A DNA stretch of 64,000 nucleotides from Rhodosalinus halophilus (GTDB lineage Bacteria; Pseudomonadota; Alphaproteobacteria; Rhodobacterales; Rhodobacteraceae). Positions 1 through 8,941 of this stretch are shown here, one piece after another. Both the position numbers and the translations under genes were made by a program. Where the stretch lies: the NCBI RefSeq assembly GCF_003298775.1, contig NZ_QNTQ01000002.1, forward strand, positions 62,001 to 126,000, given 5' to 3'. Position 1 is the stretch's first letter. The number at the start of each line of letters is the position of its first letter. A model generated the notes under the pieces. The model saw only the letters and a list, made by a program, of their open reading frames with translations. It made no database searches and had not been told where the DNA came from.

Positions 1-361
1 GCGCCATCAGGGCGCCCTGCCCCGCGGGTCTCAGATCCTCGATGATGAGCTGATAGCGGGACTGCCCCGGAAAGGTGGTCAGCCGGCCCGTCGCCACGAC
101 CTCGAGCCCCTCTTCGGGCTGGGTCTGAAGGCGCGCGGCCGTGCCCTTCCAGATCACGCCCGAGAGCACGGCGCGTTCGTCCTTGAGGTCGAGATAGACA
201 TGCCCCGACCGCGGCCGCGAGACGCGGCCCAGCTCGCCGCGCACCCGGACATGCGGGAACTCGCCTTCAACGACGCGCTTCACCGCGCCGGAAATCTCCG
301 AGACGGTGTATTCGGGCGCATTGCCTCCGGCCGCGCCGGAGTCCTCGATCAGATCGGCCAT
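1..361 (-). CDS. xseA: Exodeoxyribonuclease VII large subunit, 5' part only
   Basis: This is the N-terminal part (about 120 residues) of XseA, the catalytic large subunit of exonuclease VII, a cytoplasmic single-strand DNA nuclease that trims DNA to oligonucleotides. The reading frame starts MADLIEDSG, continues through the OB-fold nucleic-acid-binding region ([12 protein letters not shown], then [21 protein letters not shown]) and leaves the window still open at base 1. An in-frame ATG at 379 could add six residues; 361 is chosen because the MADL-type start matches my memory of relatives in this family. The catalytic core lies outside the window. Confidence 0.9.
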   Translation of the reverse strand, partial: MADLIEDSGAAGGNAPEYTVSEISGAVKRVVEGEFPHVRVRGELGRVSRPRSGHVYLDLKDERAVLSGVIWKGTAARLQTQPEEGLEVVATGRLTTFPGQSRYQLIIEDLRPAGQGALMA

Positions 362-471
362 GGCGCGATCATGCCCCATCCGCCGGGCGAGGGAAAGCGC
401 GGGTGACGTTTCGAAAAGGGTCAGCCCGGGCGGGCCTCGCCGCGCGGGGGCGGCGGCCCGACCCGGAGCGC

Positions 472-1032
472 TCAGGCGGCGCGCTTGTAGCTGCGGCCTT
501 CCGCGAGCTCCTCGATGATCCGCTCCGAGAAGGCGGGCAGATCGTCGGGATTGCGGCTCGTCACGAGGCCCTCGTCGGCGACGACCTCCGCATCCTCCCA
601 TTGCCCGCCGGCGTTCTCCACGTCGGTGCGAATCGAGGGGTAGGAGGTGAGCCTGCGCCCCGCGACCACATCCGCCTCGACCAGCATCCAGGGGCCGTGG
701 CAGATCGCGGCCACGGGCTTGCCCGCGCGCCACATCTCGCGCACGAAGCGCACCGCCTCGGGCCTGGTGCGCAGGATGTCGGGGTTGATCTGGCCGCCGG
801 GCAGGACCACCGCGTCGTAATCTGCCGGGTCGGCGAGCGAGAGGGGCCGATCCACCGGCACCGCGGTGCCCCAGTCGGTCTTTTTCCAGCCGGTGATGTC
901 GTCGGTCTCGGGCGAGACGACATGCACCGTCGCGCCGGCCTGCGCCAGCGCCTCGCGCGGCTGTTCGAGCTCCGACTGCTCGAAACCGTGGGTTGCGAGA
1001 ATGGCGACCGTCTTGCCGTCGAGCCTGGCCAT
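472..1032 (-). CDS. DJ-1/PfpI family protein (type 1 glutamine amidotransferase-like)
   Basis: The 186-residue protein covers one complete DJ-1/PfpI domain. The nucleophile elbow reads AICHGPW with Cys111 followed by His112, and the supporting acidic residue is Glu18 in GFEQSEL. The family includes the protease PfpI, YraA/YhbO-type stress proteins and deglycase-like enzymes; the sequence alone does not separate these roles. It is divergent from purD, with a 131-base spacer that contains both promoters but no motif I can define, and it lies upstream of xseA on the same strand. Confidence 0.88.
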   Translation of the reverse strand: MARLDGKTVAILATHGFEQSELEQPREALAQAGATVHVVSPETDDITGWKKTDWGTAVPVDRPLSLADPADYDAVVLPGGQINPDILRTRPEAVRFVREMWRAGKPVAAICHGPWMLVEADVVAGRRLTSYPSIRTDVENAGGQWEDAEVVADEGLVTSRNPDDLPAFSERIIEELAEGRSYKRAA

Positions 1033-1163
1033 GGGCGTCCTCCTTTCCGGGGTGGGATGTGCGTCGCCCCATCAACCCGCACCCCCGCCGTCGCGTTCCC
1101 TCGCTTGCCTCGACGCGCACCGCTGCCTAAGACGCGCCGGAACGGCAGAGGGGACGCGGCGGC

Positions 1164-2444
1164 ATGAACATCCTCATTCTCGGCGGCGGTGGGCGCGAAC
1201 ATGCGCTGGCCTGGGCGGCGCTGCAGAACCCCAAGTGCGACAAGCTGATCGTCGCGCCGGGCAACGCGGGCATCGCCGAGATCGCCACCTGCGCGGCGCT
1301 CGATCCCTGCGACGCGCCGGCCGTGCTGTCGCTTTGCGAGGAGGAGGCGGTGGACCTCGTGATCGTGGGCCCCGAGGCGCCGCTCGCCGCCGGGGTGGCC
1401 GACCGGCTGCGCGAGGCGGGCTTCGCGGTCTTCGGCCCCTCTGCCGAGGCGGCGCGGCTCGAGGCCTCCAAGGCCTTCACGAAGGAGATCTGCGATGCCT
1501 GCGGCGCGCCGACGGCGGGCTGGGCACGGTTTTCGGACGCGCAGGCGGCCCGGGCGCACATCCGCGCGCAGGGCGCGCCGATCGTGGTCAAGGCCGACGG
1601 GCTCGCCGCCGGCAAGGGCGTGGTCGTCGCGGAGACCGTCGAGGAGGCCGAAGCGGCCGTCGCGGCGATGTTCGGCGGCGCGCACGGGACGGCCGGCGCC
1701 GCGGTGGTGATCGAAGAGTTCCTGCCCGGCGAGGAGGCGAGCTTCTTCGTGCTGGTCGACGGCGAGACCGTGCTGCCCATCGGCACGGCGCAGGATCACA
1801 AGCGCATCGGAGAGGGCGACACCGGCCCCAACACCGGCGGGATGGGCGCCTATTCGCCCGCGCCGGTGATGACGCCGGAGATCGAGGCACGCGCGCTCGA
1901 CGAGATCGTCCGCCCTGTCGTGGCCGAGATGGCCCGGCGGGGCACGCCCTATTCCGGCGTGCTCTACGCCGGCCTGATGATCGCGGATGGCGCGCCGCAG
2001 CTGGTGGAGTTCAACGTCCGCTTCGGCGACCCGGAGGCCCAGGTGCTGATGCTGCGGCTGGGCGCGCAGGCGCTCGACCTGATGCATGCGGTGGCCGAGG
2101 GGCGGCTCGCCGGCTGCCGCGTGAACTGGTCCGACGACCACGCGATCACGGTGGTGATGGCGGCCGAGGGCTATCCCGGCGCCTATCGGAAGGGCGCGCC
2201 GATCGGCGGGCTCGGGGACCTGCCCGAGGACAGCTTCCACCAGTGCTTCCACGCCGGCACGGCGCGGGCGGGCGGGCGCTTCGTCTCGGCCGGCGGGCGC
2301 GTGCTGAACCTCACCGCGCGGGGCGCGACGCTGGCCGAGGCGGCCGAGCGGGCCTACGCCATGGTGCGCGCCGTGGACTGGCCCGGCGGCGTCTGGCGCG
2401 CGGACATTGGCTGGCGCGCGCTGGGCGGGCGCCGCGCGCGCTGA
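1164..2444 (+). CDS. purD: Phosphoribosylamine-glycine ligase (GAR synthetase)
   Basis: PurD joins glycine to 5-phosphoribosylamine with ATP in the second step of purine synthesis. The 426-residue length is normal. The N-terminal dinucleotide-like loop MNILILGGGGREHALAWA is followed by the ATP-grasp region (PIVVKADGLAAGKGVVVA, then DHKRIGEGDTGPNTGGMGAYSPAP) and the metal site VEFNVRFGDPEAQ. It appears to be a single-gene unit: the next gene is convergent and the spacer holds a dispersed family repeat. Confidence 0.97.
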   Translation: MNILILGGGGREHALAWAALQNPKCDKLIVAPGNAGIAEIATCAALDPCDAPAVLSLCEEEAVDLVIVGPEAPLAAGVADRLREAGFAVFGPSAEAARLEASKAFTKEICDACGAPTAGWARFSDAQAARAHIRAQGAPIVVKADGLAAGKGVVVAETVEEAEAAVAAMFGGAHGTAGAAVVIEEFLPGEEASFFVLVDGETVLPIGTAQDHKRIGEGDTGPNTGGMGAYSPAPVMTPEIEARALDEIVRPVVAEMARRGTPYSGVLYAGLMIADGAPQLVEFNVRFGDPEAQVLMLRLGAQALDLMHAVAEGRLAGCRVNWSDDHAITVVMAAEGYPGAYRKGAPIGGLGDLPEDSFHQCFHAGTARAGGRFVSAGGRVLNLTARGATLAEAAERAYAMVRAVDWPGGVWRADIGWRALGGRRAR

Positions 2445-2452
2445 GAGCGGGC

Positions 2453-2520
2453 ACGGGGGGCGCTGCCCCCCGTCCGGCTGCGCCGGACTCCCCCCGGGAT
2501 ATTTCGGCCCAAGAAGAAGG
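2453..2520 (+). repeat. Dispersed Rhodobacterales-type intergenic repeat, copy 1
   Basis: Between the convergent purD and the FG-GAP gene lies a composite element: stem ACGGGGGG/CCCCCCGT (2453-2460 with 2466-2473), stem GTCCGGC/GCCGGAC (2472-2478 with 2482-2488), then CCCCCCGGGATATTT and a purine-rich AAGAAGAAGG end. The same architecture recurs at 47.55-47.69 kb (two inverted copies) and, more diverged, at 34.05 kb. At this site it could serve as a transcript-end hairpin for purD; there is no U-run. Confidence 0.8.
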
Positions 2521-2533
2521 ACCGGGCGGCGTG

Positions 2534-3256
2534 TCAGGGCCCTGCGCAGGCGAGGGCGGCGGCGAAGCCTGGGCGGCCCGCGTGCGGGCCGATGTCGCGG
2601 GCGGTGAGGCGGCCGGCCGCGAGCCTGACCGCCAGCAGGCGGCCCCAACCGGCGTCGGCGAGGACGATCTCGGGGCCCGCGCCGCAGTCGCGCAGGCCGC
2701 CGGCGATGTCGGTCTCGCCGATGCGGTGGTTGGTCACGCCGGCCAGATCGGCGACCGGTTCCAGGCGCGGGCCTTCCGGCAGATAGCGCCAGACGCGCAG
2801 GGTCTTCGCCAGGTGCGGCCGGTCCACCCAGGCGATCTCGGCGAAGCCGTCGCCGTCCAGATCGCCCGCGCCGGCGGGCGCGAGCCAGCGGAAGCGGGTG
2901 CCGATGAAGGGGCTGGCGGCGCGCTGTTCGAGACGGCCCGCGCGCAGGCCCCAGACGGCGAGGCGCGCGCCCCGGCGCTCGTGCGCCTCGACGACGATGA
3001 CCTCGGGCGCGCCGTCGCCGTCGAGATCAGCCAGCCGCGGCGCGGTATCCTCGAAGACGAGCGGAGGCGGATGGGTCACCGACAGGCGGCGCCCGTCGGC
3101 CAGCGTGACGACCAGCGTCTCGTGCTCGATCGCGTCGCCGAGCACGCCGTGCGGGTAGCGAGCGGTCGGCCCCTCGTAGGCCGCCGCGACGATCCGGGAG
3201 TCGGCGGGCGCGGCCAGGCAGGCGAGGGCGGCGAGGAAGAGCCCGCCCCGCAGCAT
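2534..3256 (-). CDS. Secreted FG-GAP/VCBS-type repeat protein, function unknown
   Basis: The 240-residue protein begins with a short signal peptide (MLRGGLFLAALACLAAPADS). It contains two clear calcium-binding-like FG-GAP loops, LADLDGDGAPEVIVV and AGDLDGDGFAEIAWVD, expected to form blades of a beta-propeller, and a third weaker blade in ETDIAGGLRDCGAGPEIVLADAG. It probably acts in the periplasm; no catalytic motif is visible. Its ATG lies two bases after the ferredoxin stop codon, so the two are co-transcribed. The start at 3256 is preferred over longer frames because those read through the ferredoxin gene. Confidence 0.82.
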   Translation of the reverse strand: MLRGGLFLAALACLAAPADSRIVAAAYEGPTARYPHGVLGDAIEHETLVVTLADGRRLSVTHPPPLVFEDTAPRLADLDGDGAPEVIVVEAHERRGARLAVWGLRAGRLEQRAASPFIGTRFRWLAPAGAGDLDGDGFAEIAWVDRPHLAKTLRVWRYLPEGPRLEPVADLAGVTNHRIGETDIAGGLRDCGAGPEIVLADAGWGRLLAVRLAAGRLTARDIGPHAGRPGFAAALACAGP

Positions 3257-3258
3257 CC

Positions 3259-4177
<919 letters not shown>

Positions 4178-4219
4178 GCTCGCGCGCGACAGCCGCGAGA
4201 GGCCGGGCAGACAGTCAGA

Positions 4220-4753
4220 ATGGCAAGGAACAGACGATCGCTGGCCTGGGTGGCGCTCGCCGTCGCCGCGGGCTGCGGACCGGCGTCCGAGGAGGCGCGC
4301 GGTCCGGATCCCGCCATCTTCAGCGGCGCCGAGGCGCCGGAGGATGCGCCGCCGGGCACCTGCTGGGGGCGTGCGGCGCGGCCCGCGCTGGTGGAGACGG
4401 TGACCGAGCAGGTGCTGGTCCGGCCCGAGGCCCCCGGCCCCGACGCGGCAGCGCCGCGGCCTGCACAGTTCCGCACCGAGACGCGCCAGCGCATCCTTCG
4501 CGAGCGCGAGATCCTCTGGTTCGAGACGCCCTGCGCCGACGAGCTTCCGCCGGATTTCGCAGCCTCCCTGCAGCGGGCGCTCAAGGCGCGCGGGATCTAC
4601 GACGGGCCGGTGACGGGGCGGCTGGACAGCGCCACGGGCGCGGCGGTGCGGCGCTGGCAGCGCGCCCGCGGCGGACCGGACAGCCCCGTGCTCGCGCGGG
4701 AGACGGCCGAAGCGCTGGGCCTCGTGCCGGTCAGGCGGCCGGCCCCGGAATGA
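4220..4753 (+). CDS. Lipoprotein with C-terminal peptidoglycan-binding domain
   Basis: The 177-residue protein starts with a short signal peptide and a lipobox ending VAAGC (Cys19). Its C-terminal part (about 110-168, PPDFAASLQRALKARGIYDGPVTGRLDSATGAAVRRWQR) is a peptidoglycan-binding-like three-helix domain: an aligned repeat of LQRAL..RGIYDGPVTG and a following VRRWQ helix. A central segment (VTEQVLVRPE, RTETRQRILRERE) is of unknown function. It is likely an envelope lipoprotein contacting the cell wall. The gene ends right before a strong terminator. Confidence 0.85.
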   Translation: MARNRRSLAWVALAVAAGCGPASEEARGPDPAIFSGAEAPEDAPPGTCWGRAARPALVETVTEQVLVRPEAPGPDAAAPRPAQFRTETRQRILREREILWFETPCADELPPDFAASLQRALKARGIYDGPVTGRLDSATGAAVRRWQRARGGPDSPVLARETAEALGLVPVRRPAPE

Positions 4754-4754
4754 G

Positions 4755-4783
4755 AAAGGGGCGCCCGCGGCGGGCGCCCCTTT
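4755..4783. terminator. Bidirectional rho-independent terminator
   Basis: A perfect 12-14 bp inverted repeat, AAAGGGGCGCCC and GGGCGCCCCTTT around a GCGGC loop, is followed by TTGTTGT on the plus strand. On the minus strand the A-run of the left arm gives a U-run. It lies between the convergent lipoprotein and Do protease genes and can terminate both. Confidence 0.9.
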
Positions 4784-4804
4784 GTTGTCCGGCGGAAGAC
4801 GGGG

Positions 4805-6274
4805 TCACTCTTCCTGATCGACCGAGAGCGCGAGGAAGCGCGGCTCGCCCGCACGCCGCACCAGCAGCAGGAGCGAGCGGCGGCCCGCCTCGCGCGTCTC
4901 CTCGATGCGCGCCTCCAGTTCGGCCGGGGTGGTCACCGCCTCCTGACCCGCCTCCGCGATCAGGTCGCCGGCGCGCAGCCCCTTCTCGTAGGCTTCCGAG
5001 GTCGGATCCACGTCGGTCACGACGAGGCCCTGCGCCTGATCGGAGAGCTCGAGCTGTCCGCGCAGCTCCTCGGTGATCGGGCTCACGGTGAGGCCCAGCA
5101 AATCGAGCGTCTCGGGTTCGGCCTCTTCCTGCGGCTGCGCGGCGGGCACCGCGCTCTCGGCGGTTTCGCGCCGGCCGAGCGTCACGGCAAGCTTCTGCGT
5201 CTTGCCGTCGCGCAGTACGGTGACCCGCACGGTCTTGCCCACGGGCGAATTGCCGACGATGCGGACGAGCTGGCGGGTGTCCTCGATCTCCTGACCGTCG
5301 AAGACCAGGATCACGTCGCCGGATTCCATCCCGGCCTCGCGTGCGGGGCCTTCGGGGACGTCGGTCACCAGCGCGCCGCGCGCCTCGTCGAGGCCGTCGA
5401 TGCCCTCGGCGATGTCCGGCGTGACGTCCTGAATGCGCACGCCGAGCCAGCCGCGGCGGGTCTCGCCATACTGCTGGAGCTGATCGACCACGCCCTTGAC
5501 CACGTTCGCGGCCATCGCGAAGCCGATGCCGATGGAACCGCCGTCGGGCGAGAGGATCGCGGTGTTCACGCCGATTACCTCGCCGTCCATGTTGAACAGC
5601 GGACCGCCCGAGTTGCCGCGGTTGATGGCCGCGTCGGTCTGGATGTAGTCGTCATAGGTGCCCGAGAGCGCGCGGTTGCGGGCCGAGACGATGCCGGCCG
5701 AGACCGAGAAGCCCTGCCCCAGCGGATTGCCCATGGCCATGACCCATTCGCCGACGCGGGCGGTGTCGCTGTCGCCGAAGCTCACGTACTGAAGCGGCTC
5801 GTCAGGCTCGACCTTGAGCAGCGCGATGTCGGTGTTGGGGTCCGTGCCCACCACCTCGGCCTCGAGCTCGAAGCCCTCGAAGAACTCGACGAGGATCTCG
5901 TCGGCGCCTTCGATCACGTGGTTGTTGGTGACGATGAAGCCGTCCTCGGAGATCACGAAGCCCGAGCCGAGCGCCGAGCTGCGGCGCGGGGGTACCGGGC
6001 CGCCACGGTCCTGGAACTCGCGGAAGAAGTCCTCGAAGGGCGAGCCCTCGGGCACGATGCCGGGGCCGTCGCGCCCCGCGACCGTGGTCGAGGTGGTGAT
6101 GTTGACGACCGCCGGGCTCACCTGATCGGCGAGGTCGGCGAAGCTTTCCGGTGCGGCGCGGGCGTGGGCGCCCAGCGCCTGCGCCAGAACGAAGGCCGCC
6201 GCGAGCGCGGCGAGCCAGAGCGCGCGCAACGGCGCGAGCGGCTCCGCGGCCCGTGTGAGTGCGGTGGCTTGCAT
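4805..6274 (-). CDS. degP: Do-type periplasmic serine endoprotease (DegP/DegQ/MucD-like)
   Basis: The 489-residue protein has an N-terminal signal or anchor (about 13-40), a trypsin-like domain with catalytic His119 (TNNHVIEG), Asp149 (DPNTDIALL) and Ser222 (RGNSGGPL), and two PDZ domains (about 275-370 and 390-485). It degrades or holds misfolded periplasmic proteins. The ATG at 6274 is chosen over the longer frame because a strong GGGGAGAG RBS precedes it and the signal sequence starts there. The gene follows DUF2065 after 161 bases that could hold its own promoter, so it may respond to envelope stress independently of hflKC. Confidence 0.94.
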   Translation of the reverse strand: MQATALTRAAEPLAPLRALWLAALAAAFVLAQALGAHARAAPESFADLADQVSPAVVNITTSTTVAGRDGPGIVPEGSPFEDFFREFQDRGGPVPPRRSSALGSGFVISEDGFIVTNNHVIEGADEILVEFFEGFELEAEVVGTDPNTDIALLKVEPDEPLQYVSFGDSDTARVGEWVMAMGNPLGQGFSVSAGIVSARNRALSGTYDDYIQTDAAINRGNSGGPLFNMDGEVIGVNTAILSPDGGSIGIGFAMAANVVKGVVDQLQQYGETRRGWLGVRIQDVTPDIAEGIDGLDEARGALVTDVPEGPAREAGMESGDVILVFDGQEIEDTRQLVRIVGNSPVGKTVRVTVLRDGKTQKLAVTLGRRETAESAVPAAQPQEEAEPETLDLLGLTVSPITEELRGQLELSDQAQGLVVTDVDPTSEAYEKGLRAGDLIAEAGQEAVTTPAELEARIEETREAGRRSLLLLVRRAGEPRFLALSVDQEE

Positions 6275-6419
6275 GAAATCTCTCCCCTCTTCTGCTCGGC
6301 TCCGTCGCGAGACCGCCCTGGTCGCGATCCGACGTCCCGTGACCAATCTATGGCCGCCGGGACACAGCACAAACGCAAATCGCGCGCATCAAGCCCATGT
6401 GATGCCGCGTGACGTGCCG

Positions 6420-6435
6420 CGGCGGGAACCCGCCG
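6420..6435 (-). other. Short perfect hairpin downstream of DUF2065
   Basis: CGGCGGG-AA-CCCGCCG forms a 7-bp stem immediately after the DUF2065 stop codon, in the spacer before the Do protease gene. No U-run follows on the minus strand, so it is more likely a 3'-end protector or attenuator than a classical terminator. Confidence 0.4.
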
Positions 6436-6630
6436 TCAGACGCCAATCTGCATGGCCATCCAGACGAAAGCGAGCCCCAGCGCGATCGCGCCGAGGCCCA
6501 GCATTCGCCGCGTTTCCTGCGGCAGCGCGCGCAGCGTCTCGAGCAGTTGCTCGACCAGCCCCGGCGCGATCGCGTAGATCAGCCCCTCGAGCACGAGGGC
6601 CAGACCGAGACCGAGCAGGACGTATTCCAT
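6436..6630 (-). CDS. DUF2065 small membrane protein (YjeT-like)
   Basis: The 64-residue protein has two transmembrane helices (about 4-23 and 44-61) around a short loop LVEQLLETLRALPQETRRMLG, the typical DUF2065 layout. The family is commonly encoded beside hflK and hflC in proteobacteria, as here (it lies 21 bases after hflC), and is presumed to relate to the FtsH-HflKC membrane protease assembly, although no molecular function is established. Confidence 0.9.
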   Translation of the reverse strand: MEYVLLGLGLALVLEGLIYAIAPGLVEQLLETLRALPQETRRMLGLGAIALGLAFVWMAMQIGV

Positions 6631-6651
6631 TCAGGCCCCGCCCTCTCCGCG

Positions 6652-7680
6652 TCAGCCGCCGGCGCCGTCCTCGGTCGCCTCGCCTTCCTCTTCCTCGATG
6701 CGCTCGCGCACCTCGTCGGGCAGCTCCTCCGACAGCGTGCGTTCCGGCGCACGCTGGCGCAGCTCGTCCGGAGACATCATCTGCACCCCCGCGCTTTCCA
6801 CGCCCTCGGCGCGGATCGCGTCGAACAGCGGCTGGATGAAGGGGCTGTCCGGTGCAAGCACGAGCGTCGAGCTGTCGGTCTGCAGCGAGCGCTCGAGCGC
6901 CGCGAGCGACCGGTAGAAGCTGAAGAATTCCGGGCTGTTTCCGAATGCTTCGGCGTAGATCCGGTTACGCTCGGCATCCGCTTCGCCGCGGATGATCTCG
7001 GCGTCGCGCTCCGCATCCGACAGCGTCTCGACGACTGTCCGGTCGGCGATGGCGCGGACGCGCTGCGCGGCCTCGTTGCCTCGGGCGATCTCGTCGGCCG
7101 CCTCGCGTTCGCGCTCGGCGCGCATTCGCGCGAAGGTCGCGTCGAGGTTCTGCTGCGGCAGGTTGGTCTGCTTGAGCCGCACGTCCACGACCTCGAGCCC
7201 GAGGCCCTGGGCGCTTTCCCGTGCGTTGTCGCGGATGCGGCGGGCGAGCTCCGCCCGCTCGGCCGAGAGGATCCGGTCGGAAGTGACCTGATCGGCGCCC
7301 AGAACCTCGCGGATCTGCGCGTTCATGATCGACTGCAGCCGGTCCTCGGCAGCCCGCAGGCCGCCCACGCCGACCGCCTGACGGAACTGCACCACGTCGT
7401 CGATGCGATACCGCGCGAAGGCGTCCACCACCAGGCGGCGGTCGTCGGCGGGCGTCACCTCGATCGTCGCCGTGTCGAGCGAGAGGATCCGGCCGTCGTA
7501 TTTCACCACTTCCTGGATGATCGGCAGCTTGAAGCCGAGGCCGGGTTCCTCGCGCACCTGCTTGATCTGGCCGAATTGCAGCACCAGGGCCTTTTCACGC
7601 TCGTCCACGATGAAGAGCGAGGACCAGATCCCCGCGACGAGAACGACGAGAACCGGGATCAGGAAAGTCGATTTCCGCAT
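6652..7680 (-). CDS. hflC: HflC, SPFH-domain subunit of the FtsH-modulating HflKC complex
   Basis: HflC is a 342-residue inner-membrane protein with one N-terminal transmembrane helix (FLIPVLVVLVAGIWSSLFIV) followed by an SPFH/Band-7 domain facing the periplasm and a long coiled-coil region rich in charged heptads (EREREAADEIARGNEAAQ, IIRGEADAERNRIYAEAF). With HflK it forms a cage around the AAA protease FtsH. The start overlaps the hflK stop by one base (TGATG), implying translational coupling. The acidic C-tail (EEEEGEATEDGAGG) is probably disordered. Confidence 0.97.
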   Translation of the reverse strand: MRKSTFLIPVLVVLVAGIWSSLFIVDEREKALVLQFGQIKQVREEPGLGFKLPIIQEVVKYDGRILSLDTATIEVTPADDRRLVVDAFARYRIDDVVQFRQAVGVGGLRAAEDRLQSIMNAQIREVLGADQVTSDRILSAERAELARRIRDNARESAQGLGLEVVDVRLKQTNLPQQNLDATFARMRAEREREAADEIARGNEAAQRVRAIADRTVVETLSDAERDAEIIRGEADAERNRIYAEAFGNSPEFFSFYRSLAALERSLQTDSSTLVLAPDSPFIQPLFDAIRAEGVESAGVQMMSPDELRQRAPERTLSEELPDEVRERIEEEEGEATEDGAGG

Positions 7681-8843
7681 CAGTTCGTCCCTCCGGAGCC
7701 GGCCGGCACGTTGCGGCGCAGCTCGTTGAGCGGCAGGTAGGGCAGCACGCCTTCGCCCTGCGCGCTGTCGATCAGGTACTTGTCGACCGAGCCCAGCGTG
7801 CGCTCGATCGTCTCGAGATACAGGCGGCGCTGCGTCACTTCCGGCGCCGCGTCGAACTCCTGCGCGACGGCGAGGAAGCGGCTGGCTTCACCGATCGCCT
7901 CGTTGACGACGCGCGCGCGGTAGCCCTCGGCCTCTTCCAGCGTCTGGGCGGCCTCGCCGCGGGCCTCGGCGATCACGCGGTTGGCGTAGGCGTCGGCCTG
8001 CCGCTGGAGCCTGTCACGCTCCTGCTCGGCGGCCTGCACCTCGCGGAAGGCGTCGATCACCTCGGCCGGCGGGTCGGCCTGGTCGAGGTTGACGCGGACG
8101 ATGTTGATGCCGCTGTCGTAGTCGTCGAGCGTCTGCTGGATGTTCTGATGCGCGTTCTCGGCAATGATTCCCCGGTCGCGGTTGAGGATCGGCGCGAGGT
8201 TCGAGGCCGCGATGATCTCGCGCATCGCCGACTCGGACACCGCCTGCACGGTGAGCTGCGGGTCGCGGATATTGAACAGCAGCTTCGCGGGGTCGTTGAT
8301 GTTCCACACGACCTGGAACTCGATGTCCACGATGTTGGCGTCGGTGGTGAGCATCAGCCCCTCGCCGCGGCCGCGGGTGTCCACACCGATGTTCTCGGTC
8401 CGCTCCGAGGTGACGTTGACGACCTCGTAGGTCACCAGCGGCCAGGGCGCGAAGTTCAGGCCCGGCTGCCCGATGTTGCTGAACTGGCCGAGGAAGAGCT
8501 CGACCGACTGCTCCTCCGGCTTGACGGTGTAGAAGCTGGAGAAGGCCCAGAGACCCACGGCCGCGAGCACGCCGATCGTGATGGTCGAGCGGTTGAAGCC
8601 CGGCCCCCCTCCGCGTCCGCCGCCGCCGCCGCGGTTCTCGTCGCCGCCGCGGCCGCCCATCAGCACGCGCAGCTGCTCCTGGCCCTTGCGCACCAGATCG
8701 TCGATCTCGGGAATCTGGCCGCCGTTGTCCTGGCCCGGCCGCCGCCCGCCGCCGGATCCGTTGTCCCGGCCGCCGCCTCCGCCGCCGCTGCCGCCGCGGT
8801 TGCCGCCGCCGCCGCCCCAGGGGCCGCCACTATGTCCTGCCAT
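7680..8843 (-). CDS. hflK: HflK, SPFH-domain partner of HflC
   Basis: The 387-residue protein has a cytoplasmic Gly/Asn/Arg-rich low-complexity N-terminus (residues 1-75), one transmembrane helix (about 85-102, TIGVLAAVGLWAFSSFYTV), an SPFH/Band-7 domain and a coiled-coil C-terminal half. The start at 8843 (MAGHSGGPWG) is preferred over a longer frame because GGAAGAAA lies 6 bases upstream and Gly-rich MAGN/MAGH starts are usual for this family. The gene lies 98 bases downstream of gor on the same strand. Confidence 0.96.
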   Translation of the reverse strand: MAGHSGGPWGGGGGNRGGSGGGGGGRDNGSGGGRRPGQDNGGQIPEIDDLVRKGQEQLRVLMGGRGGDENRGGGGGRGGGPGFNRSTITIGVLAAVGLWAFSSFYTVKPEEQSVELFLGQFSNIGQPGLNFAPWPLVTYEVVNVTSERTENIGVDTRGRGEGLMLTTDANIVDIEFQVVWNINDPAKLLFNIRDPQLTVQAVSESAMREIIAASNLAPILNRDRGIIAENAHQNIQQTLDDYDSGINIVRVNLDQADPPAEVIDAFREVQAAEQERDRLQRQADAYANRVIAEARGEAAQTLEEAEGYRARVVNEAIGEASRFLAVAQEFDAAPEVTQRRLYLETIERTLGSVDKYLIDSAQGEGVLPYLPLNELRRNVPAGSGGTN

Positions 8844-8941
8844 CCGCTTTCTTCCTTCGAAAATGCGTCTCGGGAACCTTCGCCCTAACCTGTGCAATCC
8901 CGCTCCGATTTCAAGCGAAACCGGGAACGCTCCGCCCGCGT

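Noticed and set aside
561-2648. A 695-codon open frame on the minus strand across purD
   Set aside because: It is antisense to purD and rich in Arg, Gly and His, as expected when a GC-rich coding strand is read backwards; purD has full family motifs.
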